A DNA stretch of 64,000 bases, taken from NCBI GenBank assembly GCA_032871835.1, contig CM065299.1, positions 47,132,706 to 47,196,705 of the forward strand, given 5' to 3'. A model generated the notes under the pieces. That model was given only the letters and a program-made list of their open reading frames with translations. It was not told the origin of the DNA and did no database searches. Source of the stretch: Dipteronia dyeriana. Lineage: Eukaryota; Streptophyta; Magnoliopsida; Sapindales; Sapindaceae. Positions 1-9,878 of the stretch are shown in pieces; position 1 is the first letter of the stretch, and every line of letters starts with the position of its first letter. The position numbers were made by a program, and so were the translations under genes.

Positions 1-1530
1 AAGAATTCTTTCCTACACCAAGACTTCTAATCCAACTCAATAGTGTATTTGTAACCATATTAAAGACTTCCTAATTTGATTAGATAAATAACTCCTTTTA
101 TTTATCTACTTATCAAATATAGTCTTTAACATTAACTATACTACCAACAATAGTATAGTTTTAGGAGACCATCTCCTACTAGGAAAAGATTTTGACTTTT
201 AATTAAATAATTAATTAAACAACAAATTAATTAATTCCCATTTAATTAAATAATAAAATAAAAAATAATATATTAAAGCTATTATTAATAGCCTTTGCTG
301 CCCATACCATAATATAAAGGCCATATATTTTTTTTCTTATTTTATTAAATCCATTGGACCTTAATAAAAAGTCCACATGTGAACTAGACCTATTCTTACA
401 AAAAAAAAACAAGTTCACATGCCTTAATACAATTCCTGATAGACCTCTAAATTGGTCCGGTAGAATATATCAAGTGATCCATGCAAGTTTTTATGGATTG
501 GGGATCTTAGCGGGCTATCTAAATTTAAGCTACAATAGACACAACCCAATCTCAATCATAAAATGATTCACTTAGGTCCGATCTATTTAATTTTAGTTCA
601 TCCCATTAAAGAACTAAAATTGAACTCTTAAATAAAGACAAAATAAGTTGATGGTACTCATTCGTACCCTAGACAACCTTATTGGAGAAAGTGTATCCTC
701 GTGAACAATACTAGTAATCGCCAAGAGCTCATAGACCGCCTATAGCTCTCCAAGTTACCATATTTACTAATATGACCACATTTTGAACTTGGATATTTTG
801 ACTTGTCCAGAAGCCATGTTTCAATAGACACTATTGAAAACTTAACGTTAGGATTTAATATCCAATACCTCAAAACATCCATATGATGGTATTCTACTCC
901 CATTAAATAAATGGAGCCACGATGTCCATATCTTTAAATGAAGTCCTCTATCGATTAACAAATGAATACCACCAAACTATCGGGGATAGACTATGCTATA
1001 TAATCGTACTCATTGATAGCTCAAATGATAATACTTGCAACCATAAGTCCATCATTTATCTCGGGATTGAGATAGACTCTTTGATTGTCTTCAAATGAAA
1101 ACTTTTATCCATTGACGGTTCTAGATAAAATATTTCATTTTGATCCTTATCAATGCACCCAGTGCACTAGATTCTTTTGCCCAAAGGCACCACACTTAGA
1201 TGATTTTAGACTCATCATAACATATTTGATCCCACTCAAATGCTAGCAAAAGAATCTACAACTTTGACAAGATAAAGGCGCCCAACCTTCTATCTTAAGT
1301 TGTGAATATTATTCAAAACTAACTAAAGAATTGTGTCTACCTCATACATATCTAGATGTATGAACAATTCTTCTTTTCTCATAGTCTTTTGACCTTATGA
1401 TTATTTACTTTTGACAATTATAATAATTAAACTATAAATGCTATAAGATTTGTTAAACTAGAAATCACTTTATTCGTATGAAAAGATTGTTAATTACAAT
1501 ATTACACTCTTGCTATTGTGCATAATCCTA
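1..1530 (-). repeat. Copia-A LTR, truncated at window edge
   Basis: This stretch aligns by eye with the Copia-A LTRs at 23530-25950 and 31119-32511 and, reversed, with 43822-46295. Its right end, cataatccta, is the reverse complement of the LTR start TGTTAGGATTATG with the terminal two bases lost, and it abuts gypsy RNase H sequence directly. The left end lies outside the window. A perfect 10-bp stem with a 7-nt loop (134-160) is shared by all copies. An open frame of 74 codons (679-903, minus) recurs in three copies but shows no sign of selection. No target duplication is visible. Confidence 0.88.
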
Positions 1531-1757
1531 AAAGTGAGAACCTGGATCGTATGAGCCTGAAAGTATGGCCTCAGCTTCCTTACTGTCGAAACCAATGCTA
1601 GAGCCATTTTTTCTACCTGTGAATACCTGGTTTTAGCTGGAAGAAGACCCTTACTGGTGTAGTACACTAGCCTTTGTACTCCCTCTTTTTTCCTGACTAG
1701 AACCGAGCTTGCTGCTAATTTTGTAATGGATAAGTACAATTGGAGTATTTCTTCCAT
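1531..1757 (-). pseudogene. Tat-1 RNase H N-terminal fragment
   Basis: The frame reads SSVLVRKKEGVQRLVYYTS, TRYSQVEKMALALV and RKLRPYFQAHTIQVLT. This is the RNase H-like domain that follows gypsy reverse transcriptase, up to the segment before the second half of the fold. It stops at the junction with the Copia-A LTR; the open frame runs on into LTR sequence (to 1494), which is an accident of the fusion. It is separated from the RT frame by a stop and a small shift near 1758-1766. It would have degraded the RNA strand of the RNA-DNA hybrid in the capsid-like particle. Non-functional. Confidence 0.8.
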
Positions 1758-1766
1758 TTTATGTTT

Positions 1767-2700
1767 TTAAAAGATGGGAGCCTGCTCTAAGTACTCTTTG
1801 ATTTTCAGGATTGCCTGCTCGTACTCTTCATTCCATTCGAGTCCTTTCCTCTTTTTGAATACTTTGAAAAAAGGAGCGTATCTATCTGTGGCCTTTGAAA
1901 TAAATCTGTCCAAGGAAGCTAAGCATCCTGTTAAGCGTTGCACTTCTTTTAGCATTCTTGGCGAAGTTATTTTTTGAAGGGCCTGGATCTTCTTAGGGTT
2001 CACTTCAATTCCCCTCTGGCGAACTTGGAAACTAAGAAACCTTCTAGAAGGAACCCCAAATAGGCTTTTGTTTGGATTTAACTTCATATGATATCTCCTA
2101 AAGACATTGAATGTTTCCCGCAGGTCCGAAGCATGTTCATCTGCCGAGACACTTTTGGTTAACATGTCGTCTATGTAAACTTCCATGTTTCTTCCTATTT
2201 GACGAGCAAAGATCCTATTGACCAATCTTTGGTATTTTTCTCCAGCATTTTTTAACCCAAAAGGCATTACTGTATAACAGTATAAGCCTTGATTGGTCGT
2301 GAATGCTACTTTTTCTTCATCAACCTTATTCATTCGGATTTGATTGTATCCATAGTAAGCGTCTATGAAACTGAGTAATTCATGGCCTAATATAGCATCG
2401 ACTAGTTGGTCTATTCTCAGAAGTGGAAAACTGTCCTTTGGGCAGGCCTTGTTCAAGTCCGTGAAGTCCACGCACATTCTCCACTGTCCATTTTTCTTCT
2501 GGACCAGTACCACATTTGCTACCCACTGAGGGTACCTAATTTCTCTAATCAACCCTACATCGAGATACTTCTCCACTTCCTACTTAATTGCCCGACTTCT
2601 TTCAAGGTTGAATGTCCTTCTCTTTTGTATTACTTGTTTCGCAATTGGATCCACCCCCAAATGATGTGATATTATTCGAGCATCTATTCCTACCATGTCT
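1767..2700 (-). pseudogene. Tat-1 reverse transcriptase domain
   Basis: A 269-codon open stretch (1767-2576) covers most of the RT. Visible motifs in order: GLIREIRYPQWVANVVLV, CVDFTDLNKACPKDSFP, LLSFIDAYYGYNQIRM, VMPFGLKNAGEKYQRLVN, and the catalytic box EVYIDDML with both aspartates intact, then the connection region GCLASLDRFISKATDRYAPF. A stop at about 2577 cuts it from its N-terminal part (2577-2700), which continues as recognisable RT sequence. It would copy element RNA into DNA. This is the best preserved gypsy RT in the window, but its flanking domains are broken, so activity is unlikely. Confidence 0.9.
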
Positions 2701-3516
2701 TCATGTCTCCAAGCGAACACATCTTTGTATTATCTAAGCAAATAAATAAGGTCCTGCTTAACCTTTCTTTCTAAATTGGCCCCAATTTTGATTTTCTTAT
2801 CTGGTTCATCTTGCTTTAAGGCTATCTTTTCTATCGGTTCACTTTTAGATACCTCCGGTTCTTCCCATGGATCGAACTCAAACAATAATGATTCCTGCTC
2901 AATCTGATCTGGTTGTGTTATAGTGCATACTTGCTCACTATTGTCTCTGTCTTTGTAAACTTAAAGATTAGCTCTTTTGGCCATCTCTTGGGACCCCATG
3001 ATTACTCCTACCCCTATTCAGTTGGGAATTTGATCATTAGAGCGTAGGTAGCTGTTACTTCCTTGGTTTTGTTCAGGAATGGTCGACCTAATAGCATATT
3101 ATAAGGCTAGTTGTCCAGGTCTACTACTACAAAGTCGAGTAATATTATTTTCTGACAAGGAGCTACTCCGATCTTTACGGGTAGCTTCACTGTTCAGAAA
3201 GACCTGACCTCGACTCCCCCGAATCCTTTGAGTGAGGTATGGAAAGGTTGTAAATCCTTTCGATCCAACCTAAGCTGATCATAAACAACCCTATTGAGAA
3301 TGTCTGTCGATTGTCTACTAAAATTCTCCTAACTTCTCTATGTCCAATTCGAGCACTTATGACGAGAGCGTCATTTGGTCGGACGTCGACCCCATGTGAA
3401 TCGACTTCTGTGAATATTATTGGGTCTTATCCTTCCTTTATTCTTTTCGGATTTGGCTCGATGAAGTTGGCATCAAAATTTTGCCTTGCTTCCACTGATT
3501 CTCTGAATTCCTAAGT
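2701..3516 (-). pseudogene. Tat-1 protease and gag-pol linker, decayed
   Basis: The minus strand shows ARIGHREVRRILVDNRQ, then after a frame change DILNRVVYDQLRLDRKDLQPF, followed by VKIGVAPCQKIILLDFVVVDLDN and PYNMLLGRPFLNK. These are landmarks of the gypsy aspartic protease. The catalytic D-(T/G)-G-S-S is replaced by D-N-R-Q-S, so the enzyme is dead even apart from its stops. The following linker to RT (about 2701-2900) has several stops. Identification rests on order and on the AYNxLLGRPxL motif. Confidence 0.7.
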
Positions 3517-3735
3517 TCACTCCCGGTTACTTCTCCCAGTTGATGGTCCTCCAAAAATAGTTTGTATTACTTCATTCGCCTCGGGACTAACCCTTTTGTT
3601 CCGACCAGAATTATGATCTGCCTTGGTCTCTTTCTTAAGTTTTGACTTTTCATCTTTGTTCAGGATTATATCTTTTAGGTGTTCTTCCCGAATGAGGGTC
3701 TCTATATAGTTTATAAGCTGGTAACATTTAGAGGT
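3517..3735 (-). pseudogene. Tat-1 gag C-terminal part after the hAT-like insertion
   Basis: The minus frame reads SHETSKCYQLINYIETLIRE and then EHLKDIIL. This matches the segment just after the zinc knuckle in the Tat-2 gags (GHNTSECYNLRNQIEALI). The upstream half of gag continues at 4348 on the far side of the inserted element, and the target duplication (ctcatgac) falls inside the S-H-E codons. The open frame at 3517-3795 therefore begins with foreign codons from the inserted element. Confidence 0.8.
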
Positions 3736-3743
3736 CTCATGAC

Positions 3744-4347
3744 TAGGGATGACAATTTGACCCGTACCCGTGGGTACCCGCCAGAATCCGACCATATGGG
3801 GTTGGGTGTGGATGATGAATTTACGACCCGCGAACCCATGAACCAGTTTAATAAAAAATCCGTTGGGTTCACGGGTGGGTGCGGGTTGAAAAAATAAACC
3901 CGTGGGTTGGACCCGTAAACCCGTATAAATAAAATACTAGTATATAAACATATATAAACATTTGAATTATTTTTTGTCGTTTTATTTTTATGGTTAATAT
4001 TGTTTTGTAATGTATCAAGTAGAGAATTAGAAATTGAAATTTAATTCAATTAAGTATCCAATAGATGATTACATGTGGAAATTTATAAATGACAAATTGC
4101 GGGTTCGCGGGTTCATGGGTTGCTGGTTTGTGGATATCCCGCAGGTGAAGTATCCACCCGTGAAGCCACATTGTTTCACGGGTTCGATGGTGAGGGTATG
4201 GGTGCAGCCATAACCCGCGGGTTCAAACCCGTCCGTGAACCCGCTTACCTTCACGGGTTTGAGGGCAGGCGTGGGTGAGGAAAATTTTCACAAGTGAGGG
4301 TTTGGATTTCACAAAACCCACCCGAACCCGACCCGCTGCCATCCCTA
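3744..4347. mobile_element. Non-autonomous hAT-like DNA transposon, 604 bp
   Basis: The element starts tagggatgacaatttgaccc and ends ccgctgccatcccta, giving short terminal inverted repeats (TAGGGATGRCA). It is flanked by a perfect 8-bp direct repeat, ctcatgac (3736-3743 and 4348-4355), the duplication size of hAT transposons. The interior is rich in acccg/cgggt words in both orientations, so it could fold into a long imperfect hairpin around an AT-rich centre (3940-4070). It has no transposase frame; the 60-70-codon frames in it are by-products of the GC-rich arms. It sits in Tat-1 gag, so it is younger than Tat-1. Confidence 0.9.
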
Positions 4348-5938
4348 CTCATGACCGGTTCATTATGGAATCTAAAATATTTAATCGTGTCTCATCGAGC
4401 AAACTGAGATTACCGACGTGGCTCCCATACCAGATTATTTTCTTCTAGTATTGCCGGGATTTCTTCCTATTTTTTCTAGAGTGAGGTGTAGTTCGTGTAT
4501 TTTCCTCGGGACTTTTTTACGGTTTGGTCAGCTTTACGCCCACTTCCCCCGTACTTGTTCCTTTATTTGCTATTTCCTTTTTCCCTTTATGGTTTTATGA
4601 TTTTGACTCGGCATCATTTTATTCGAGTCTCTCCCCATGCATGTAACTACTTCCTATTGCCAGCTCTTCCTCTTCCGCCAGAGCGTATCCGTTTGCCATA
4701 TCCATCATATCTGTATATCTGGTTAGACGAGCCCTTCTTAGATCAAAAGACAGCCGTCCATTTTATAGGTTGTTTATAAATGTAGCGATTATTGCTTTGT
4801 CATTCACGCTGCCAATTTCTGAGACCGCCTGGCTAAACCTTTCTAGATACTTCTTCAACGACTCATCTTTCCCTTGTTTCAGCTGAGAAAAGGTAAGCCA
4901 TTGACCTTTTCCTATGCACATTACCTAGAAATTGTCTCGAGAAGCTTCTGCTCAAATCACTGAAACTCCCAATCCTTACCGGAGGCAATCTTCTGAACCA
5001 TCTTGAATCTATATCTCCCAGAGTTTGTATGAAATTAAGGCCAACAACGGATCACTGTGTACATATTGAGCCATAGAGCTTTTATATCGTCTAACATGCT
5101 CTTTAGGATCTATATCTTTTTTAAACTGTTCTACATGTGGCATCCTGAATTTTTCCTGGAATGGAATTCACAGGATTTTTTTGGTTAAAGGACTGTCGGA
5201 ATCATTATCAGACAACTCATTATATCCATATCACCCAATCAACGCGTCTATTTGACACCTGTTGTTTTTTACTTCTCGGGTCAGGCTCTGAATCATGACA
5301 TCTCTGTCCCCCACTGGTTCTCTATGATGGCTAAGCTGTCGGGTGATCGTCATACCTGTTTCCAGCTCCTCTTCAATCTGTTCTTGAGTCTCATGGGCTA
5401 ATCCTTGCAAGTGTATGGTTCTATGACGACGTTTGCGATGGTGTCGTTCGCTATCCTTAGATAACGATGACCGATCTTTGTACCGGTCATTTTTACGGTG
5501 TCTATCATGGCCCACCTGACCGTGACTCCGCCTTTGGTATGATAGTTCTTCTACGGGCGTTTGACAGTCCTTTTCCTGGTTACGTGTTATACCCCGAGCT
5601 TGATTGATTTGATATGATTTTCTAACAGTTACAGGTGCATTTGGTTCTGGCCCAACTACAACCGATCGGAGCCTTACAGGTGGAGGGTTTGGCGGATACG
5701 TTTCTCCTGTAGCCAAAAGATCTATTTCTTATCGCACCGCATCTGTCAGTAACTGTTACAGTGCATCATGAAAACGACATGCTATATCCTCACTGGTAGG
5801 AGGGATTTGTTGGATACCAGCCAGGGATATCGGTTGATTCCCGGTGGTTGTGGGATCTTGAGTGACCCCACCTGTATGTGTATTTTCTGAAGATTTTTGG
5901 ATATCCTTGGAACTATCTCTACTTCCACTACATGCCAT
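4348..5938 (-). pseudogene. Tat-1 gag, N-terminal and central parts
   Basis: The likely start is the ATG at 5938 (MACSGSRDSSKD), 23 bases inside the primer site. A stop near 5755 separates it from a 161-codon frame (5231-5716) that is rich in Arg, His and Ser (RHHRKRRHR), then a coiled-coil-like acidic segment. The conserved retrotransposon gag domain follows in broken frames: KFRMPHVEQFKKDIDPKEHV, AQYVHSDPLLA, LKQGKDESLKKYLERFSQAV and AIIATFINNL. Gag would form the particle and package RNA. Multiple stops and shifts make it a pseudogene. Confidence 0.75.
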
Positions 5939-5960
5939 TGCTTAAACAGGTTCAACATAC

Positions 5961-5978
5961 CCCCTCTTTCTAGCGCCA
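5961..5978 (-). other. Tat-1 primer-binding site
   Basis: Read on the minus strand this is TGGCGCTAGAAAGAGGGG, two bases inside the LTR end. Gypsy primer sites start with TGG, complementary to the CCA end of a tRNA. The first six bases match the Tat-2 site but the rest differs, so a different or decayed primer is likely. Confidence 0.75.
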
Positions 5979-5980
5979 GT

Positions 5981-6832
5981 TGTTGACGTTGATTTTTCGA
6001 TGGATAAGAAAGTCAACAATGTTGGATTTGGTTATGATCTGTCAAAAGTGGAAAGAGAAAGAGGATGCAATTGAAGTTATTAAGACACGAGTTTACGTGG
6101 CAAAACTCCGGTGATCGGAGAAACGTCCACGGGTGGCTGACTATACAACCAAGCCAAATCCACTATTTAAATGAAGAATTACACTACTTGGACTCTTTTA
6201 TCTCTCCATTGTAGTAATTTTTTTTGTATATTTTGTTTTATATATAGTTTTTAACAATGAGATTATGGGTCTATTTATACATGCATAGAATCCTAATCTT
6301 TGTTGTACAAGTAAGGAAAATAGTTTGTATTTAATTAAGATTGGCTGCTTGTTTGAATTGTTTTTATCTTCTTTCCTGTTTCGGTGATATTTTGAGTTTA
6401 ATTTGAATCTTCGTGGGACTCTAATTACACAATTTGATTTGGGATTTTATTTTCCTAATCGATGTGCAATCTTCTAGAATGATAGATTCGTTGCCTGATT
6501 TGGACTTGCTTCCTGTTTGGTGTATTATCTTTCTAGAAGCTTCCTAAATTCTTTCCTCCATAGACACATATACATATTAGAGTATGATTCTTGGGCTTAT
6601 TCACGCATATGAATCATATGCTGCCTCTTTACTCGGGTTTCTTGTGCTTGTCCCGAGTAGAACATAATGTGCTTAGCACCTGTGCTCAGATTTACTCAGG
6701 TTTTTACTCCTTAGCAGTGTCTTGGGTGGTTTCTTCTAGATGCCAGCTCGGATGCCCATCTGGCAATTTTTTAAGTGTTTGTCTTACCTGTCAGTGACGT
6801 GTACATTCAATTAAAATATACATATAACAGGA
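5981..6832 (-). repeat. Tat-1 5' LTR
   Basis: The LTR begins (plus-strand view) tgttgacgttgatttttcg beside the primer site, consistent with a TG...CA LTR. It is AT-rich, contains a poly-T/TATATA stretch near 6218-6245, and has no gene. The right end is uncertain: at about 6833 the sequence changes to one resembling Tat-2 gag, so the LTR may be truncated there. No second copy is present in the window to fix the boundary. Confidence 0.6.
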
Positions 6833-6885
6833 GGTTTGTTCTTATTTTTCTGAGCTAGTTCAGGTCTGGGAGCATCTGAAAATAC
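6833..6885 (-). repeat. Short Tat-2 gag scrap
   Basis: The words gtttgttcttatttttctga and agttcaggtctgggag match the Tat-2c gag region near 19433-19480. It is about 50 bp and lies between the Tat-1 LTR and a Tat-2 LTR fragment, so it marks a recombination or fill-in site. Confidence 0.45.
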
Positions 6886-6899
6886 AATCACGGTTAAAT

Positions 6900-7067
6900 G
6901 CAGTAAACAATTCAAATTTAAATGATGAATCCCGCCTAATAAGGAGGGTTTGGATTCATGGGATCACGGTAAAATATTTGCGAACTAAAAACCTACTTGG
7001 ACGATATAAATATGTGAGGCCAAGCAAGGTAGAGGATAGATAAAAAAGAGAGAGAAAATCATACATA
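6900..7067 (+). repeat. Tat-2 LTR fragment (promoter part)
   Basis: This is a near-exact copy of 8161-8330 inside the complete LTR at 7555-8688. It includes the TATA-like tataaata at 7005-7012 (8264-8271 in the other copy). It ends abruptly at 7067 where element 3' sequence begins, so it is the remains of the 5' LTR of an element that lost nearly its whole body. Confidence 0.85.
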
Positions 7068-7117
7068 GACTACTAGAACGACGCCGCTGGAGGAGCGGGG
7101 AAGATTCCTCATAGCTC

Positions 7118-7206
7118 TAAATTCCTCGCACCCGTTTACGAGGAGCTAGGTTAGGGCCTCCGGTGTCCTCAACCAAGGCATCAACACTATCTGTGGAAGT
7201 CGACAT
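7118..7206 (-). pseudogene. N-terminal remnant of the Tat-2 opposite-strand gene
   Basis: From an ATG at 7206 the minus strand reads MSTSTDSVDALVEDTGGPNL and then APRKRVRGI before a stop. The Tat-2g copy starts MSNASRDSIDSLVEGIEVSS and continues with KRAR. The shared spacing of M-S, D-S-(V/I)-D-(A/S)-L-V-E and K-R-(V/A)-R marks the common N-terminus. The rest of the gene is deleted. Confidence 0.7.
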
Positions 7207-7329
7207 TAGTGGTCAAGAGAGGTGTGAAAGCAAGCGGAAGATAGAGGGAAATCGAAAGAGAAAGCAGGGAAGAAGAAATTTGAAAATTTGAGATTTGAGA
7301 AAGTATGAAGAAAGTGACAGTAAGGCCAG

Positions 7330-7339
7330 ATTTAAATAG
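7330..7339 (-). promoter_or_regulatory. TATA-like box for the opposite-strand gene
   Basis: CTATTTAAAT on the minus strand lies 124-133 bp upstream of the ATG at 7206. The same ten bases occur at 59865-59874 at nearly the same distance from the Tat-2g start. Inference from conservation and spacing. Confidence 0.5.
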
Positions 7340-7554
7340 GGGATTATCGGCGATATCCTCGGGAAGATCACTTAGAGCCGTATTGCAACCGTCTTTCTTC
7401 GAATAACATACAGTTTCAAACTCAAATATTGGGTAATTAATGAGAATATTTCGTTCTCATTAATTATCTTTATGGCGGAAAAATTTCTCAATTAAACAAG
7501 GAATCTGACTCCAACCCCAACTCTACCACAGGTGTTCAAGTCAGAGACGACTTC

Positions 7555-8688
7555 TGTTAATAGTGAAATTTGGCCAGGGGTTAAAGAGATATTTTCCACC
7601 CATAATCGACAATCATGACGCCCGAATATACCGTAAAGCCACCTCGTAAGAGTAGAGAGGCAGGCTCGGCTTCAAAACTACTAGAAAACAAGCCAGGCAC
7701 GACCAGGACCAGCCCCCACAAGAGTACTGGAACCTGGGTTTTTTTCGAGCCATCTATCGGGGAACCTCGGCTCTGAGGTCGAGCTCCACAACCGTCCCGT
7801 GAATGCCAGGGGAAGTCTCCAAGCTAAAGAGACATTCGAGAGAATCCCGCTGTCCTTGCTGGATATAAAGGAAGAATCATGCCTAAATCTACACTACCCC
7901 GACTACCTCCCATGAATGTCTACAAGAGCACCTCAAGCCCCCAAGGGTCAGGGAAAATCCATCTTAAGCTTCTAAGAACAGAGTCGGAGCAGGGATCTAC
8001 CTCGCTTTACGGGGCAACAAGAAGCTGGCAGGGTGACCTCTATGAAAATTCATGACGCGAGTGCACACAGGATCATCTCCACGTAATATTTACATGCACG
8101 CCAAGAGTTTGATTCAAAAAAGTGAACAAACTTATCTCCGTCAACGATATCATTGAATCAAGTAAACAATTCAAATTCAAATGACAAATCCCACCCGATA
8201 AGAAGGGAACGGATTCATGGGATCACGGTAAAATATTTGCGAACTAAAAACCTACTTGGACGATATAAATATGTGAGGCTAAGCATGGTAGAGGATAGAT
8301 AAAAAAGAGAGAGAAAATCATACATAGGCTGATACGTAAACAGAGAAAAACGTAGATAGCAACAGAGAGAAGAGAGAAAGAAAAGAATAGGGGAAAACCT
8401 AAATTCTGTATTCAGAACACGGTTACCTTCATTTCCACTATTCGATAGGCATATAGTTGCCACCACCCTACATCTTAGAGAGACCATGAGCATACAGGAG
8501 AGCGATTTGTGTTTTAAAGCAATATATCAATAATAAAAGCTCCCATTTACTACTATTACGATTCAGCCTCTCGTCTATCTCTTGACAGGTCGGGAACCAA
8601 CGGTACCGACCCCGGCCACCATTTTCGTGGTAGTGGTCTCGAGGGTGTTAACAGGAATTTCTCATCCCGAGCAAATTTCCCGTCAACA
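7555..8688 (+). repeat. Tat-2 LTR, complete (1134 bp)
   Basis: It starts tgttaatagtgaaatttggc and ends aatttcccgtcaaca, the TG...CA ends of the Tat-2 family. Conserved internal landmarks are the aagagatattttccaccc block near the start, a TATA-like tataaata at 8264-8271, a segment at 8400-8460 (aattctgtattcagaacacgg) and the terminal ccccggccaccattttcgtgg hairpin-like motif. No target duplication is seen, so the flanks were probably rearranged. The 92-codon minus frame at 8215-8493 is non-coding LTR. Confidence 0.92.
8264..8271 (+). promoter_or_regulatory. Tat-2 LTR TATA-like box
   Basis: The word tataaata is preserved in the LTR copies at 7005-7012, 8264-8271 and (as tatataaata) 49724-49733. 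In the 3' LTR of Tat-2g it has become tatgtaaata (60944-60953). This is the likely promoter for genomic RNA. Confidence 0.55.
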
Positions 8689-8989
8689 CCTGTAAAAGGC
8701 ATATTGAGGGGTCTCCAATAGATGACAGAAGATGCTAAAATACATGCTCCAAGACAGACTCAATATTCTACATCTGAGATCTGATAACACACAGTTGAGA
8801 TCGCCCATATCATTTCTAATCCCAAAAATGACCAGCCCTAGGCATGTCTACATGCTTCGTTAAGAGTTCTTTCTACATCATCATTGTATGTGTATCCCGA
8901 CTAGGAAAATACCGGTATCGGTAAACACTCATTGTTGTAAGCTACCCGGAGCATATAAATTGTACTACTTTGACATCTTTGTAACCTCC
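8689..8989. other. Unassigned 300-bp stretch
   Basis: No reading frame of note and no match elsewhere in the window. It may be the upstream part of the variant LTR that becomes recognisable at 8990. Confidence 0.4.
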
Positions 8990-9769
8990 TCGGAGCATCG
9001 CATGATATATATATACAAGGAAGGCTATTCCTCTTTCCTCTGGATACTGCCTTGGGGTTTTTCTGCATGTGATCACTCGTGATGCTTTTTCCCCTCTTGG
9101 TCAGTCTACCTCCATCTACATAAGACTTGTGTTTTTCCTATTATCTACTGTATTACGCATGTGTGTATGCGGGCTAGGTACCGATTCCATTGGTCCTAGC
9201 TCTCTAATCTTTCTTACATGAGATCGGGAAACAACAATGAAGACCTAAGAAACCGAATCTAGATTTCTACCTTGCTGGGACTAACGCTCTTATCCACTCA
9301 TCTACATGGCAAATTCGCACATCAAGATGAAGAGAAACCACCCAGACCAGTTCGAAGGGAGTCAAGGAGCTCTCCTATATCCTCTATATGGGAGAAATCG
9401 AGCTCTCTGACATTGGAGCTAGATAAGCCCCCCTTCTTACTTGCTATAGAGGTCAGGGTATTACAGGAAGCAATCAGGCTCTAGAACCAGGCTCTGGGTA
9501 CCTGGAGGGCTCCGACCCCAACCGAGGAACAAGGTCCAGTATCACCCCCTTCGCACCAGTAAGGGAACCTCGAGCTCCCCAGATATACTTCATAAGCACA
9601 AAGCCCTACAGGCGGGATGACTTGTCTCCTACCTACTGTTTTATCCTCCTTCATATTCATACAAGATCACCAAGGTACCAAAGGTACCAACCCCGGCCAC
9701 CACCTCCGTGGTAGTGGTCTCGAGGGTGTTAATCGAGATTTTCCACCTAGTGTCAAATTTCGGTTAACA
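8990..9769 (+). repeat. Variant Tat-2-type LTR, plus orientation (left arm of an inverted repeat)
   Basis: It ends with the family signature (accccggccaccacctccg, then tggtctcgagggtgttaatc and ggttaaca at 9769) but its upstream part differs from the Tat-2 LTRs, so it is another subfamily. From 8990 (cggagcat) to 9769 it matches, reversed, 9879-10640. A 70-codon frame (9272-9484) is present in both arms in altered form and is not convincing as a gene. Confidence 0.8.
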
Positions 9770-9878
9770 ATATATATATATATATATAATATATATATAT
9801 AAATATATATATATATTGATATGTAGGACTTTGTGATCGCCATTATAAATCTCTAGATAAGCATTTAGTGTTACGTGG
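9770..9878. repeat. AT microsatellite and spacer between inverted LTR arms
   Basis: About 55 bases are nearly pure (AT)n, followed by an ordinary 50-base spacer. It lies exactly between the two 3' LTR ends (...ggttaaca and tgttaaca...). Confidence 0.9.

Larger units (their letters stand above)
1531..6832 (-). mobile_element. Tat-1: decayed Ty3/gypsy element, truncated at its 3' end
   Basis: Read on the minus strand, the order is LTR (6832-5981), primer site (5978-5961), gag (5938 down to about 3517), protease (about 3516-2900), reverse transcriptase (2700-1767) and start of RNase H (1757-1531). The second RNase H, the integrase and the 3' LTR are missing; the break joins a Copia-A LTR. The RT wording (LNKACPKDSFP, DQLVDA, YIDD) is that of the Tat lineage. 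Gag and LTR differ strongly from the Tat-2 copies in this window, so it is a separate family. A hAT-like element interrupts gag. Confidence 0.85.
7068..7554 (+). mobile_element. 3' internal end of a collapsed Tat-2 element
   Basis: From about 7200 on, this aligns by eye with 59745-60125, the segment just before the 3' LTR of Tat-2g, down to the shared words gaatctgactccaacccc and gtgttcaagtcaga. It holds the start of the opposite-strand gene and its upstream region. With 6900-7067 on the left and the LTR on the right, the whole is an internally deleted Tat-2 element. Confidence 0.8.

Noticed and set aside
679..903. A 74-codon frame (HHMDVLRYWILN...) open in three Copia-A LTR copies (also 25074-25337 and 44451-44675)
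   Set aside because: Compared by eye, most differences between copies change the amino acid, so there is no sign of protein selection; it lies in the LTR and has no known domain.
4418..4779. Plus-strand frames of 60 and 94 codons
   Set aside because: They are shadows of Tat-1 gag on the minus strand.
1531..6832. Integrated plant pararetrovirus
   Set aside because: LTRs, primer site, gag-protease-RT order and Tat-type RT wording fit a gypsy retrotransposon; no movement protein or capsid of that virus group is seen.
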